Source: Pseudomonas cichorii
GTDB lineage: Bacteria; Pseudomonadota; Gammaproteobacteria; Pseudomonadales; Pseudomonadaceae
Direction of reading: 5' to 3'
NCBI RefSeq assembly: GCF_003700275.1
Contig: NZ_RBRE01000059.1
Location: 58,955-122,954, forward strand
Length of the DNA: 64,000 bases
Below the pieces are notes generated by a model. The model saw only the letters and a program-made list of their open reading frames with translations, had not been told where the DNA came from and made no database searches. Positions 43,413 through 52,261 of the stretch are shown here, one piece after another. A program made the position numbers and the translations under genes. Every line of letters starts with the position of its first letter. Within the stretch, counting starts at the first letter, position 1.

Positions 43413-45947
43413 ATGAAGGGTTTCGGTCTGCATGATCGGGCTCGCTGGGTGAGACGCAAGGCCCGAAGATCATTGCGACGTTGTCGCCTGGCGATTGGTG
43501 TGGGGGTCGGTTTATGGATAACCGCCTTCAGCGGCGCATCGGCGGACACGCGCAACGCCCAGCCCGTCAAGTTCAATACCGCTTTCATTCAAGGCAGTGA
43601 CCAGCCTCCCGATCTACAGGAGTTTCTGCGCGCCAACAGCGTATTACCCGGTACTTACCGGGTGGATGTGTATGTCAACCGGGCGCTGAGTGGTCGCCGG
43701 GATATTACCTTCAGCCGTAATAGTCATTCCGGCCTGATCGAACCCTGTCTGAGTCCGGATATGCTGCAAGGCTTCGGACTGGACCCCGCACGTCTGGTCG
43801 GGACTGACGGGCAGGCATGTTTCGATCTGACGGCCAATATCGAGTTTGCCCGCGTCGACTATCGTCCTGACGCCCTGCGCCTGGATATCAGTGTTCCCCA
43901 GGCGGTGATGGCGCGCAGCAGGCGCGGCTATGTTTCGCCGGAACTGTGGGATCAGGGCGAAACCGCAGGGTTCGTCAATTACAACTTCAATGGCGCAAGA
44001 CGCCGCCAGCGAGGGTTGCAGAGCGATCAGTATTATCTGGGCCTGCGCAACGGCTTCAATATCGGTGCCTGGCGGCTGCGCAATGAGTCATCGATAGTTC
44101 ATGGCGATAATCAGTCCTATCGTTTTCGCAGTAACCGTACTTTTGCGCAGCGTGATATCACGGCTCTCAAGAGCCAGTTGACGCTGGGTGAAACCTTCAC
44201 CGATTCCCAGGTATTCGACAGTGTTCGTTTCAAGGGCGCGGCGATGACCTCCGACGATGGCATGCTGTCCGACAGCGAGCGCACCTATGCGCCGGTGATT
44301 CGTGGCACGGCTGAAACCAACGCCACGGTCGAGGTCCGGCAGAACGGTTTCATGCTTTACAGCGGCAACGTTTCGCCAGGGCCTTTCGAGATCTCCGACA
44401 TTTACCCCAGCGGCTCCAATGGCGATCTGCTGGTAACCATCATCGAGGCCGACGGTCGGCGCCGGACCTTTACTCAGGCCTATGCCTCGCTGCCGATCAT
44501 GGTACCGGTCGGCTCGTTCCGCTACAGCCTGGCCGCCGGGCAGGTGGACAGCAACGACGACCATCAGGCGTCGCCGAACTTCACCAGTGCAGCAATGATC
44601 TACGGCCTCAGTGAACGTGTCACCGGCTTTGGCGGCCTGCAACTGGCCGAGGACTACAGCGCCGCCAATATCGGTGCCGGGGTCAATACCGGGCTGGGTG
44701 CTGTCTCTTTCGATATCACCCATTCGATCAGTGAGCTGGAACAGCAGACCCGCACTGGCCAGAGCATGCGGGTGCGCTATGCCAATACCCTGGATGTGAC
44801 CAACACCACGTTGGCAGTGGCCGGTTACCGCTATTCGACCGAGCAGTACCGGACCCTCAACCAGCATGTCAGTGAAACCGACCAGCGGCCGGGCCTGTTG
44901 TCCAGTGGCCGGGCCAGGGACCGGCTGGAGGCCAATATCACTCAGGTATTGCCGAGCCAGACCGGTTCCTTGAGCCTGACCGCTTCCGAGCAGCGTTACT
45001 GGAACCTGCCCGGCAAGACCCGACAGCTATACCTGTCCTACAACGCTGTCTGGCGCACCTTGAACTACAGCGTGTCGCTGGAGCGTAACCAGGAATTCGA
45101 TGCCGGAGGGCGCGGAGAAACCGATAAGCGCATCGCCTTGAGCATGACCTTGCCACTGGGCGACAAGCCTGGCTCTTCGCGCCTGTCGTTGAATGCGGTA
45201 CGCGATGACACGGGCGAGTACAACATGCAGGCCGGGCTCAATGGCCAGGTGCTGGATCAGCGCGATCTGTTCTATTCGGTACAGGCCGGGCATGACAGCA
45301 GTTCCGGCAGCTTCGGTGCCGGCAAGCTGAATGTCACCACAACTTTTGGCCGTTTCGAGACAGGCTACAGCCAGGGCCGCGACTACGACGCCTTGACCCT
45401 TGGCGCATCGGGTTCGCTGGTGGCCCATGCAGGCGGGATCAACCTTGGCCAGCCGCTGGGTGAAACCTTCGCGCTGGTCCAGGTGCCGGAAGTGGCGGGC
45501 GCAAAACTGAAGTCCTACAGCAATGTGCAGACTTCGGGCAATGGTTATGCGGTGCTGCCTTACGCCCAGCCCTATCGCACCAACTGGGTTTCGCTGGACA
45601 CCCGGCGACTGGGCGCCGATATCGAGCTGGATAACGCTATTTCGCAGATCGTGCCGCGTCGTGGCGCAATTCCGTTGGTGAGTTTCAAGGCCTCGCAAGG
45701 TCGCCGTGTGCAGTTCGAGCTGGTACGTGCCGACGCCAGCGCGATTCCCCTGGGTGCCAGTGTCGAGGATGAGCAGGGCAGGGCGCTTGCGGTCGTCGAT
45801 CCCAACAGTGAGGCGTTGGTGCTCAGCGAGAAAGACAGCGGCGTATTGCACGTGCAGTGGTCCGGGCAGAGTTGCCGTGCGCCTTTCACCCTGCCAGCCA
45901 AGGATCCTGGGCGCGCCTATGAACGGCTCAAGGTGATATGCCAATGA
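43413..45947 (+). CDS. Fimbrial outer-membrane usher (FimD/PapC family)
   Basis: 844 aa from MKGFGLHDRARW; earlier in-frame starts at 43272 (TTG) and 43380 are possible. A long basic n-region precedes the signal hydrophobic segment (CRLAIGVGVGLWITAF). N-terminal domain (VKFNTAFIQGSDQPPDLQEF, PGTYRVDVYVN), the 24-strand barrel with plug (about 230-330), and C-terminal domains with Cys in QSCRAPF and VICQ. It forms the export pore and assembly platform for the pilins. Confidence 0.92.
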   Translation: MKGFGLHDRARWVRRKARRSLRRCRLAIGVGVGLWITAFSGASADTRNAQPVKFNTAFIQGSDQPPDLQEFLRANSVLPGTYRVDVYVNRALSGRRDITFSRNSHSGLIEPCLSPDMLQGFGLDPARLVGTDGQACFDLTANIEFARVDYRPDALRLDISVPQAVMARSRRGYVSPELWDQGETAGFVNYNFNGARRRQRGLQSDQYYLGLRNGFNIGAWRLRNESSIVHGDNQSYRFRSNRTFAQRDITALKSQLTLGETFTDSQVFDSVRFKGAAMTSDDGMLSDSERTYAPVIRGTAETNATVEVRQNGFMLYSGNVSPGPFEISDIYPSGSNGDLLVTIIEADGRRRTFTQAYASLPIMVPVGSFRYSLAAGQVDSNDDHQASPNFTSAAMIYGLSERVTGFGGLQLAEDYSAANIGAGVNTGLGAVSFDITHSISELEQQTRTGQSMRVRYANTLDVTNTTLAVAGYRYSTEQYRTLNQHVSETDQRPGLLSSGRARDRLEANITQVLPSQTGSLSLTASEQRYWNLPGKTRQLYLSYNAVWRTLNYSVSLERNQEFDAGGRGETDKRIALSMTLPLGDKPGSSRLSLNAVRDDTGEYNMQAGLNGQVLDQRDLFYSVQAGHDSSSGSFGAGKLNVTTTFGRFETGYSQGRDYDALTLGASGSLVAHAGGINLGQPLGETFALVQVPEVAGAKLKSYSNVQTSGNGYAVLPYAQPYRTNWVSLDTRRLGADIELDNAISQIVPRRGAIPLVSFKASQGRRVQFELVRADASAIPLGASVEDEQGRALAVVDPNSEALVLSEKDSGVLHVQWSGQSCRAPFTLPAKDPGRAYERLKVICQ

Positions 45948-46699
45948 GTTGCCTGCGTCACGGGGTGCTTGTGTTGCTCTGCTGGGCAGCCAGCAGTGCG
46001 CAGGCCGCGGTGTCGCTGGCCGGAACCCGCTTGATCTTCGATGGCAGCTTTCGTGAGGCCAGTATCCAGGCCAGCAATCGCGGTGAGCATGAAGTGCTGA
46101 TTCAGACCTGGCTGAGCGCCCCGCACGAAAGTGATGAGACGCCAAGGGATCAGCGCAGTGTTCTGCCATTTGTCGTCACTCCGCATTTCTCTCATCTGCC
46201 GGCGGGAGGAAAGCAACTGCTGCGGGTGCTGTATCAGGGCAGCGGCATGCCCATGGATCGCGAATCCTTGCTGCACCTCTATGTGCTGGAGGTGCCCAGG
46301 CGCCGGGAAGGCAATAACCAGCTCAATATCGCCGTGCGCCAGCGCATCAATGTGTTCTATCGCCCGCCCGCTTTGTCGGGCGATCCGGCTGACACCGCAC
46401 TACGTCTGGGCTGGAGCCTGGTGGATGACGGCGCCGCGTTGCAGGTCAGCAATCCCACGTCGTACCACGCCACGCTGCAAACGGTGAAGCTCGATGACAT
46501 CGCGCTCAGTGATTACCTGCTGCTTGAGCCGGGAGGGCGTTTTGCAATGCCTTTGCCGGCAGGTGAGCGGCGGGTCCAGCCGCAGACCTTTTCATTCAAG
46601 GCGTTGACCGACTATGGCGGTCAGCGCACCTATTGCATGCGTTTGAACGGGCGAATGCCTTTCACGCCAGACCCTATCCAACTTCAAGAAGAATGCTGA
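45938..46699 (+). CDS. Periplasmic fimbrial chaperone, second copy
   Basis: 253 aa; an ATG two codons later (45944) overlaps the usher stop (ATGA) and is equally good. The signal peptide ends SAQA. It has the A1 anchor Arg (TRLIF) and PFVVTPHFSHLPAGGKQLLRVLY. In strand G1 it reads RQRINVFYRP, so the Lys expected at the PapD K112 position is Asn. It may serve the adhesin encoded next. A C-terminal CMRLNGR...EEC tail adds two Cys. Confidence 0.9.
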   Translation: MPMSCLRHGVLVLLCWAASSAQAAVSLAGTRLIFDGSFREASIQASNRGEHEVLIQTWLSAPHESDETPRDQRSVLPFVVTPHFSHLPAGGKQLLRVLYQGSGMPMDRESLLHLYVLEVPRRREGNNQLNIAVRQRINVFYRPPALSGDPADTALRLGWSLVDDGAALQVSNPTSYHATLQTVKLDDIALSDYLLLEPGGRFAMPLPAGERRVQPQTFSFKALTDYGGQRTYCMRLNGRMPFTPDPIQLQEEC

Positions 46700-46700
46700 A

Positions 46701-47699
46701 ATGTCCTGTTTTCCTGTCAACCACTGGTTGAAATATTTTGTTCTTGCAGCGGCACTGAGCCCGGCCACCGGTTTTGCTCTGGTATGCAAGACTCAGGGCT
46801 CGGGCGAGTCCGCGATCCATGGCGACCTGAGCAGCACGGTCGCGATACCGGCATCGACGCCCAATGGTGAAGTGGTGTGGCGTTCCGAACGTCTGAACGT
46901 TCAGGTCGAATGTGCCAGGGAAGGGCAGCAGTCGGTACAGGAAGAAGTCTTTATCTACCTCAATCCCGATAACCGGGTGATCGGCCAGGGCATCCGCGCA
47001 GGTCTGACCATCGATGGTGTGGATTACCTGCAAAGCAGCGGACGCATCAGCACCCGCCAGTATGTGCCGGTCTGCCACGAAGGGGATTCCAATATCGGTG
47101 CCTGTCCCAAGGTGCGTTTCTCCCTGGCCTTTTCCGTGTTCGTGCAGAAGTTCGGGCCGACGCCACCCTCGGGCGTGGCCAGCGATCTGCTGGATTATCG
47201 GATGTTCCAGCTCGACGGCGTGGAAGGGCCGGACCTGTTACAGGGGCGCAACCTGAGCTATGTCATCAACAACCTGACGGGCTTGCGTTTCATTGCCTGT
47301 GAAGCCGAGCTGCAAGTGCTGCCCGAAACCCTGGAGTTCGGTTCCCTGGGCATTCAGCGGGTCGAAGTGGGCAAGGTCTTTGCCCGTCGCCCGTTTTCCC
47401 TGCTGGCCAACCGCAGTTGTGAATCACCGTTCAGCCTCAATGCGCGTTTCAGGCCGGTGACGGGGCGCCTGTCCGGTGATGTGCTGGTGCCGGGCAATAA
47501 CAATTCACTGGGTATTCGGATCGTCAGCGAGAGAAGCAATACGCCCTTGCGCTATAACGAACTGTTTCATCTGACCGACCTGCAGGGCGAGAACCAGACG
47601 GGCAGGGCCGACTTCAATGCCGAGCTGCTGTGGCAGACCACACGGCCCAAGGCCGGGCCGTTCGAGGCCGAGGTCATGGTGGATCTGTTCTACAAGTGA
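46701..47699 (+). CDS. Two-domain fimbrial tip adhesin
   Basis: 332 aa, 1 bp after the chaperone. The signal peptide ends GFA near residue 27. The N-terminal lectin-like domain (about 28-190) has several Cys. The C-terminal pilin domain (about 200-332, FIACEAELQVLPETLEFGSLG, NRSCESPFSLNARF) ends VMVDLFYK, a pilin terminal strand. No N-terminal donor strand, as expected for a tip protein. The receptor is unknown. Confidence 0.85.
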   Translation: MSCFPVNHWLKYFVLAAALSPATGFALVCKTQGSGESAIHGDLSSTVAIPASTPNGEVVWRSERLNVQVECAREGQQSVQEEVFIYLNPDNRVIGQGIRAGLTIDGVDYLQSSGRISTRQYVPVCHEGDSNIGACPKVRFSLAFSVFVQKFGPTPPSGVASDLLDYRMFQLDGVEGPDLLQGRNLSYVINNLTGLRFIACEAELQVLPETLEFGSLGIQRVEVGKVFARRPFSLLANRSCESPFSLNARFRPVTGRLSGDVLVPGNNNSLGIRIVSERSNTPLRYNELFHLTDLQGENQTGRADFNAELLWQTTRPKAGPFEAEVMVDLFYK

Positions 47700-47791
47700 A
47701 GGCCGATGTCTGGTCGGGCAACCGTGCAGCGATTCAGGTATGCTGCGCGCCCGCGGGCATGTGCCCGATTATTCGGATTTTTGGTGTCACC

Positions 47792-48016
47792 ATGACCAGC
47801 CTTGACCAAACACCTGCCCTGGAAGCCGTTACTGACCCGGCACCTGAGAAAGACAGCAAACCCGTGATTGCGCCGTTCAGCTTTCCGTTCAAGCCGTCCG
47901 AGTTTGCTCAGGCCAGGAAGGATCAAGCCTGGCACCAGAAATCGAACAAGCACTCTCATCACAAGACGCCGGGTGCCGCGCCAGCCGGAACCCGTCGCTC
48001 GATGGGCAAGCGCTGA
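47792..48016 (+). CDS. Small basic/proline-rich conserved protein
   Basis: 74 aa from MTSLDQTPALEAV. The acidic, proline-rich N-terminal part is followed by a basic tail HQKSNKHSHHKTPG...RRSMGKR. No membrane segment. It looks like a small Pseudomonas-specific hypothetical protein. Function unknown; the tail suggests nucleic-acid or phosphate binding (inference). Confidence 0.6.
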   Translation: MTSLDQTPALEAVTDPAPEKDSKPVIAPFSFPFKPSEFAQARKDQAWHQKSNKHSHHKTPGAAPAGTRRSMGKR

Positions 48017-48022
48017 TCGATT

Positions 48023-48775
48023 TCAGGTGGCTTGCAGGGGTATGAACAGGTAGGAGGACGGCTCGCGAGTCGTCACTTCTGCGCCAGCCAGATGCAATGT
48101 GCTGACGACTTCCTGCCCGGCAACATGAAACTCCCAGCCCGCATCGACCACCAGCGGCTCCTGGCTGTTGGTGATCTGCTCGATGGCCGCGGCGAAAGCC
48201 TGCATGTCCGGCAGATAAGCCACAAACCCGTTGCCCTTGAGCGCTGTGGTGCGAATGCCCAGTAACTGGCAGACCGACTGTTTGGTGGCAATCTCATCCC
48301 GGTCGGCCTGGCGCGACTGTTCGATCAGCGCCAGCAACTGGGTATCGACCAGCTTGTTGCCGACAATCAGGTCCGGACCCTGCTCCCAGGATTCCGGCGG
48401 ACAATCCTTGGCCTCTGGGCGCAACGGAATGTGCGGATTGATCTCCATCGGATAGATACGACACACCAGCGGCCTGCGCTCGTAGATGCGGCAGAGGTTT
48501 TCTGCGTCAAGATTCCGGCAACGACCGACGTTATAGGCGGCGAAGGTGATGGCCACATGCGCTTGTGCCGAACCGCTGCTCACCAGGGTCGAACGGCGTG
48601 TAGCGTGGGTCAGTTGTTCTGCGGGAACGCCATAGCCGTTACTCAGGAATGCCTCGATCAATACGATCACCGTACCGCCATCCGCCGCCCATTGCGCGGC
48701 CTCGATGAGGGTCAGGGGAACATGGTGATCGGTGCAGCAACTGCCGCAGCCTACGCAGGAAAACTGAGTGTTCAT
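48023..48775 (-). CDS. YkgJ-family cysteine-cluster protein
   Basis: 250 aa. N-terminal cysteine cluster FSCVGCGSCCTDHHVP, more Cys in GRCRNLDAENLCRIYERRPLVCRIYP, the UPF0153/YkgJ pattern thought to bind zinc or an Fe-S cluster. The C-terminal 90 residues are not conserved to my knowledge. Function unknown. Convergent with the small gene, 6 bp between stops. Confidence 0.85.
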   Translation of the reverse strand: MNTQFSCVGCGSCCTDHHVPLTLIEAAQWAADGGTVIVLIEAFLSNGYGVPAEQLTHATRRSTLVSSGSAQAHVAITFAAYNVGRCRNLDAENLCRIYERRPLVCRIYPMEINPHIPLRPEAKDCPPESWEQGPDLIVGNKLVDTQLLALIEQSRQADRDEIATKQSVCQLLGIRTTALKGNGFVAYLPDMQAFAAAIEQITNSQEPLVVDAGWEFHVAGQEVVSTLHLAGAEVTTREPSSYLFIPLQAT

Positions 48776-48875
48776 TGTTTCGGGAACCCGTTCAGATAAG
48801 CGCCAGGACTGACGGCAAGTTGCTGTCAGTCATGACCTGGACAGGTTGCAAAGCAAGTTGTGCGCCAGCGTCGGC

Positions 48876-49190
48876 TCATTTGGGGGCGATGCTGTCCCAC
48901 TCGGTGACGCTGGCTTGTCGGCTTTTACGGTTGAACAGGCACAGCTCGGTGCCCTTGCGGTTGTTCATGTGCTTCTGCGGATAGCGACCTTGCAACAACA
49001 GGGCGCTGTAGCCAACCCGGTCATCGAACTGCGCGCTGTTGCCGAGCGGTTTACTGTCCTTGAGCTGGCTGGCCTTGAGACAGCTTTCCAGCATGGCCTT
49101 GTCCAGTGCCTGCCAGGCTTGCGGGGTGGCGGCGAAGCTCCGGCCGACGAAGGCTGAGAGGGCGATCAGCAGGACGATGGATGGTTTCAT
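48876..49190 (-). CDS. Small exported protein of unknown function
   Basis: 104 aa from MKPSIVLLIALSAF. The signal peptide ends SFAA near residue 21. The mature part has two Cys (ESCLKA and ELCLF), possibly a disulphide. It is not recognised. It lies 44 bp after the GNAT gene on the same strand, possibly in one transcript. Confidence 0.65.
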   Translation of the reverse strand: MKPSIVLLIALSAFVGRSFAATPQAWQALDKAMLESCLKASQLKDSKPLGNSAQFDDRVGYSALLLQGRYPQKHMNNRKGTELCLFNRKSRQASVTEWDSIAPK

Positions 49191-49234
49191 GAGCTGCCTC
49201 CACGGGCATCGCTTGAAGCCCGGATTATGCCAGA

Positions 49235-49696
49235 TCACTGTGGGTCGATGGCGGAGCGCAGGATGTAGGACATATCCGATTTTTCGTACAATTCGCGTGC
49301 CGCCAGATTGTTTTCCATCACCCGCAGATCAACCCGGGCTTCGCCGCGCTGGCGCAAGTGATCGAACAGATGAGCCAGCAATGCCATGGCGATGCCCTGA
49401 CGGCGGGCGCGTGGATGAACTACCAGATCCTTGATGAACGCGCTGGTCCAGCAGGTAATCACGCCGACCGCTCCCAGCTCGTCGCGGGCGACGAAGCACA
49501 GTGCGGTATCGAATTCGGGATCTTGCTCGAACGCTCTCGACCAGTCTGGATAGTTCGGCACGCTGCCGCAGCCGTCCTGATAACCCAGGGTAAGCAGGGC
49601 ATGAATCCCGGGGGCTTGATCAAGTGTGAAGGGAATGAGCCCGATGTGGTCAGGCCAGTGTCGCAAGGACACCGGCTTGCCGAGATCGCGGCGCAT
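49235..49696 (-). CDS. GNAT-family N-acetyltransferase
   Basis: 153 aa from MRRDLGKPVSL. The acetyl-CoA motif A is KDLVVHPRARRQGIAMALL, followed by motif B (MENNLAARELYEKSDM). The substrate is unknown. The ribosome site is weak. It follows cheV by 62 bp. Confidence 0.85.
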   Translation of the reverse strand: MRRDLGKPVSLRHWPDHIGLIPFTLDQAPGIHALLTLGYQDGCGSVPNYPDWSRAFEQDPEFDTALCFVARDELGAVGVITCWTSAFIKDLVVHPRARRQGIAMALLAHLFDHLRQRGEARVDLRVMENNLAARELYEKSDMSYILRSAIDPQ

Positions 49697-49758
49697 CAGC
49701 CAGCAGTGTCGGGCCGATGCGTCGCCAGGTGATGGGCGTGTGGCGCCGGGCCGGTGGA

Positions 49759-50658
49759 TCAGGTGTCCTCGGCCATGACGGTATGGGCCGCCTCGATCAG
49801 ACATTTGGTCAACTCGGGTGACGAGAACTTGGTCAACACCGCATTGGCGCCTGCCAGCTTGGCCTTTTCGCCGTTCATCGCGCTGTCCAGAGAGGTGTGC
49901 AGCAGGATGTACAGCTTCTGGAAGTCCGGGGTTTCGCGCAGGGTGCGGGTCAGCGCGTAGCCATCCATCTCGGACATCTCGATGTCGGAAACCACGATGT
50001 TGATCTGCGCCGGGGTGCCTTGCAGTTCCAGCAGGACATCGATGGCTTCCTTGGCGCTGCGCGCCGTGTGGCATTCCAGACCAAGATTGCGCAAGGTGAT
50101 GATCGACTGCTGCAGGGCGACCTGACTGTCGTCGACCACCAGAATCCGCGACTGGGACAGCGCCATGACATCTTCGGCTGGCAGCTCATTGGGCTGGACA
50201 ACGATCTGTGCCGGGGCGATACCGTGAATCACTTTCTCGATATCCAGCACCTGCACCAGCACGCCATCAACCTGGGTCACGCCGGTGATGAACGAGCGGC
50301 CGCTCGAACCGAAGGGCGGCGGACGGATATCGGTGGTCAGGCAATGCACGATCTTGCTCACCGCCTGTACATGCAGACCTTGCTTGGAGCGGCTGACGTC
50401 AGTGACGATCAGGCAGCCACCATCGGGATCGGCCAACGGGCGCTCGCCAATCGCGCGGCTGAGGTCGATCACCGAAAGGGAAGCTCCGCGCAGGGTCGCG
50501 ACACCTTTGACGTGCGGATGTGATTCGGGCAGGTGAGTCAGGGGCGGGCAGGGAATGATTTCACTGACCTTGAGCAGATTGATCGCCATCAGCTTGCCGC
50601 TGCGCAGCGTGAAAAGCAGCAGCGAAAGTGAATCTGCTCGGACGTTCTTGGGTGACAT
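49759..50658 (-). CDS. cheV: Chemotaxis coupling protein CheV
   Basis: 299 aa from MSPKNVRADSLS. An N-terminal CheW-like domain (about 15-150, LLLFTLRSGKLMAINLLKVSEI) is followed by a CheY-like receiver (about 170-295, ILVVDDSQVALQQ, VVSDIEMSEMDGYAL with the phospho-Asp). It couples chemoreceptors to CheA with adaptation by phosphorylation. No other chemotaxis gene is adjacent. Confidence 0.92.
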   Translation of the reverse strand: MSPKNVRADSLSLLLFTLRSGKLMAINLLKVSEIIPCPPLTHLPESHPHVKGVATLRGASLSVIDLSRAIGERPLADPDGGCLIVTDVSRSKQGLHVQAVSKIVHCLTTDIRPPPFGSSGRSFITGVTQVDGVLVQVLDIEKVIHGIAPAQIVVQPNELPAEDVMALSQSRILVVDDSQVALQQSIITLRNLGLECHTARSAKEAIDVLLELQGTPAQINIVVSDIEMSEMDGYALTRTLRETPDFQKLYILLHTSLDSAMNGEKAKLAGANAVLTKFSSPELTKCLIEAAHTVMAEDT

Positions 50659-51288
50659 ATAAACCTTCTGGCTATCGGTGTTCGTCGCTGCAACGCGCAA
50701 AACAACTTTCAGTTACTGGTTATCGACTTGCGACAGGCTGGCTTTAGGTTTCTGACAGGTTAGCTGGCCGCAGCGTTGAAGGCCTGGGTGTTCGGTCACA
50801 CTTCTGGAAAAAGTGATTTCCAGCTCATGCAGGGTTCGTGTCGGCCGCAGGTGCCGGGGCCGCAATACTGGCAGTTTGGCTTATTTGACGTCAAACAGTT
50901 GATGGCGTCACACAGGACAAGACAATTACCGATTGTGTCTTTCAGGGGGCCATCAGCTGTGTCTTCGCATGGGCCTGCGGTAAACTGTCGCACGCCCGTG
51001 CATGACCAACCCATGGACGGCCCGGTGCGACAAAAAGACGCATCCTTCTATATATAAGGAAGAGATCTGTTTTTTGCCCGGTTTCCGCCATCGCCTGTTT
51101 CGGTGCCGGGGGAACCATCCAGCTGGCAAATGCATCCGTATGGCGGGCAAGCGCTTGAGTTGGCGGGAACGACAGATGAATATCTCCCACGTTCCGACCG
51201 CGAGTGCCTGGCACCCGCGGGTCAGTTCCCCTCGCAGGCGCCCGTGCTGGTCCGGCGCATCTGCACACCATTTCGATAAGGTATGTGA
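50659..51288. other. 630-bp gap between cheV and dsbB
   Basis: No gene is supported; the open frames here have no ribosome site or family signature. It holds the palindrome TTTGACGTCAAA (50884-50895), an imperfect GACAA...TTGTGTC repeat near 50915-50940, an A/T-rich ATATATAAGG stretch (about 51050-51059) and the nested hairpin CCGCG-GTGCC / GGCAC-CGCGG (51198-51220). A long dsbB leader or an unlisted small RNA is possible. Confidence 0.45.
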
Positions 51289-51798
51289 ATGAGTGACAAC
51301 ACGTTGTACCTGAGACGCGAAAAACGGTTTCTGGTCTTGCTGGGAATTATCTGCCTGTCCTTGATCGGCGGCGCTCTGTACATGCAGATCGTGCTGGGCG
51401 AGGCGCCATGCCCGCTGTGCATCCTGCAGCGCTACGCCTTGCTGTTCATCGCCATCTTTGCCTTCATCGGCGCGGCCATGCCGGGCCGCCGCAGCATCAC
51501 GGTCCTGGAAACCCTGGTGACCTTCAGCGCCCTGGGCGGGATCGCTGCCGCAGGTCACCATGTCTACACCCTGGCCTATCCGGCAGTCAGCTGCGGCATC
51601 GACACCCTGCAACCCATCGTCGACGGCCTGCCGCTGGCGTCGCTGTTCCCGCTGGTGTTTCAGGTCAGTGGTTTCTGTTCCACGCCCTATCCACCCGTCC
51701 TGGGATTGTCACTGGCTCAATGGGCTCTGATAGCATTCGTTCTGACTGCTATTCTGGTCCCTGTCGGAGTCATTCGTAATCGCCGTAGACCTTACTGA
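51289..51798 (+). CDS. dsbB: Disulphide bond formation protein B
   Basis: 169 aa, four membrane helices. The first periplasmic Cys pair is CPLC at 41-44; the second loop holds Cys in VSCGID and SGFCST. It reoxidises DsbA and passes electrons to quinone, hence a natural neighbour of the quinol oxidase genes downstream. It has its own terminator. Confidence 0.94.
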   Translation: MSDNTLYLRREKRFLVLLGIICLSLIGGALYMQIVLGEAPCPLCILQRYALLFIAIFAFIGAAMPGRRSITVLETLVTFSALGGIAAAGHHVYTLAYPAVSCGIDTLQPIVDGLPLASLFPLVFQVSGFCSTPYPPVLGLSLAQWALIAFVLTAILVPVGVIRNRRRPY

Positions 51799-51815
51799 CT
51801 GCAAGGGCTTTGAGC

Positions 51816-51847
51816 GAAAAATGCCTCGTTTCGACGAGGCATTTTTT
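51816..51847. terminator. Intrinsic terminator after dsbB
   Basis: AATGCCTCG / CGAGGCATT stem with T6 on the right and A5 on the left. It should stop transcription before cyoA. Confidence 0.92.
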
Positions 51848-52261
51848 CTGCCGCTGCAGATCAATGGTTTGCGATTGTTGCGGATTCTGATATTAACTGT
51901 TACAAAATTAGCCATAGTCAATAAAAATTTACATATCTACAATCGCCAGCACTTATCGTCTAGCCAGGCTTGGCGATCAGCAATTTTGAGGCTTGGAGCG
52001 CCCTGTGCAAGCTAAACAGGCAGCGCAATGCTGGCCTCTGAGCGCATGAAAACGGCTGCGCTGAAGGGGGTTGTCGTGCGAAAGCAGGCAATTTCCAGCG
52101 ACTCAAAATAAGAATTCACAGGTAAACCCGGATGTGTCGTTGCGCAACAGAGCGTTCCGGCAGGTCCCTGTTCAATTTAAAAAAGATGCCGGCACTGGCA
52201 GGGTAAAGTGTTGGCGGTCGAAACCCACTGCACCGCGCAAGCTGCTTTTAGAGGTCGTGAG
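51848..52261. other. Promoter/leader region of cyoA
   Basis: With the terminator this is a 463-bp gap. The left part is A/T-rich (about 51885-51940) and is the likely promoter. A GTTGCGCAAC palindrome lies at 52138-52147. No ANR/FNR box TTGAT-N4-ATCAA was found. No gene is supported. Confidence 0.5.

Noticed and set aside
50953..51612. 219-codon minus-strand frame over dsbB and its upstream region
   Set aside because: Mostly antisense to dsbB, which has clear CPLC and membrane helices.
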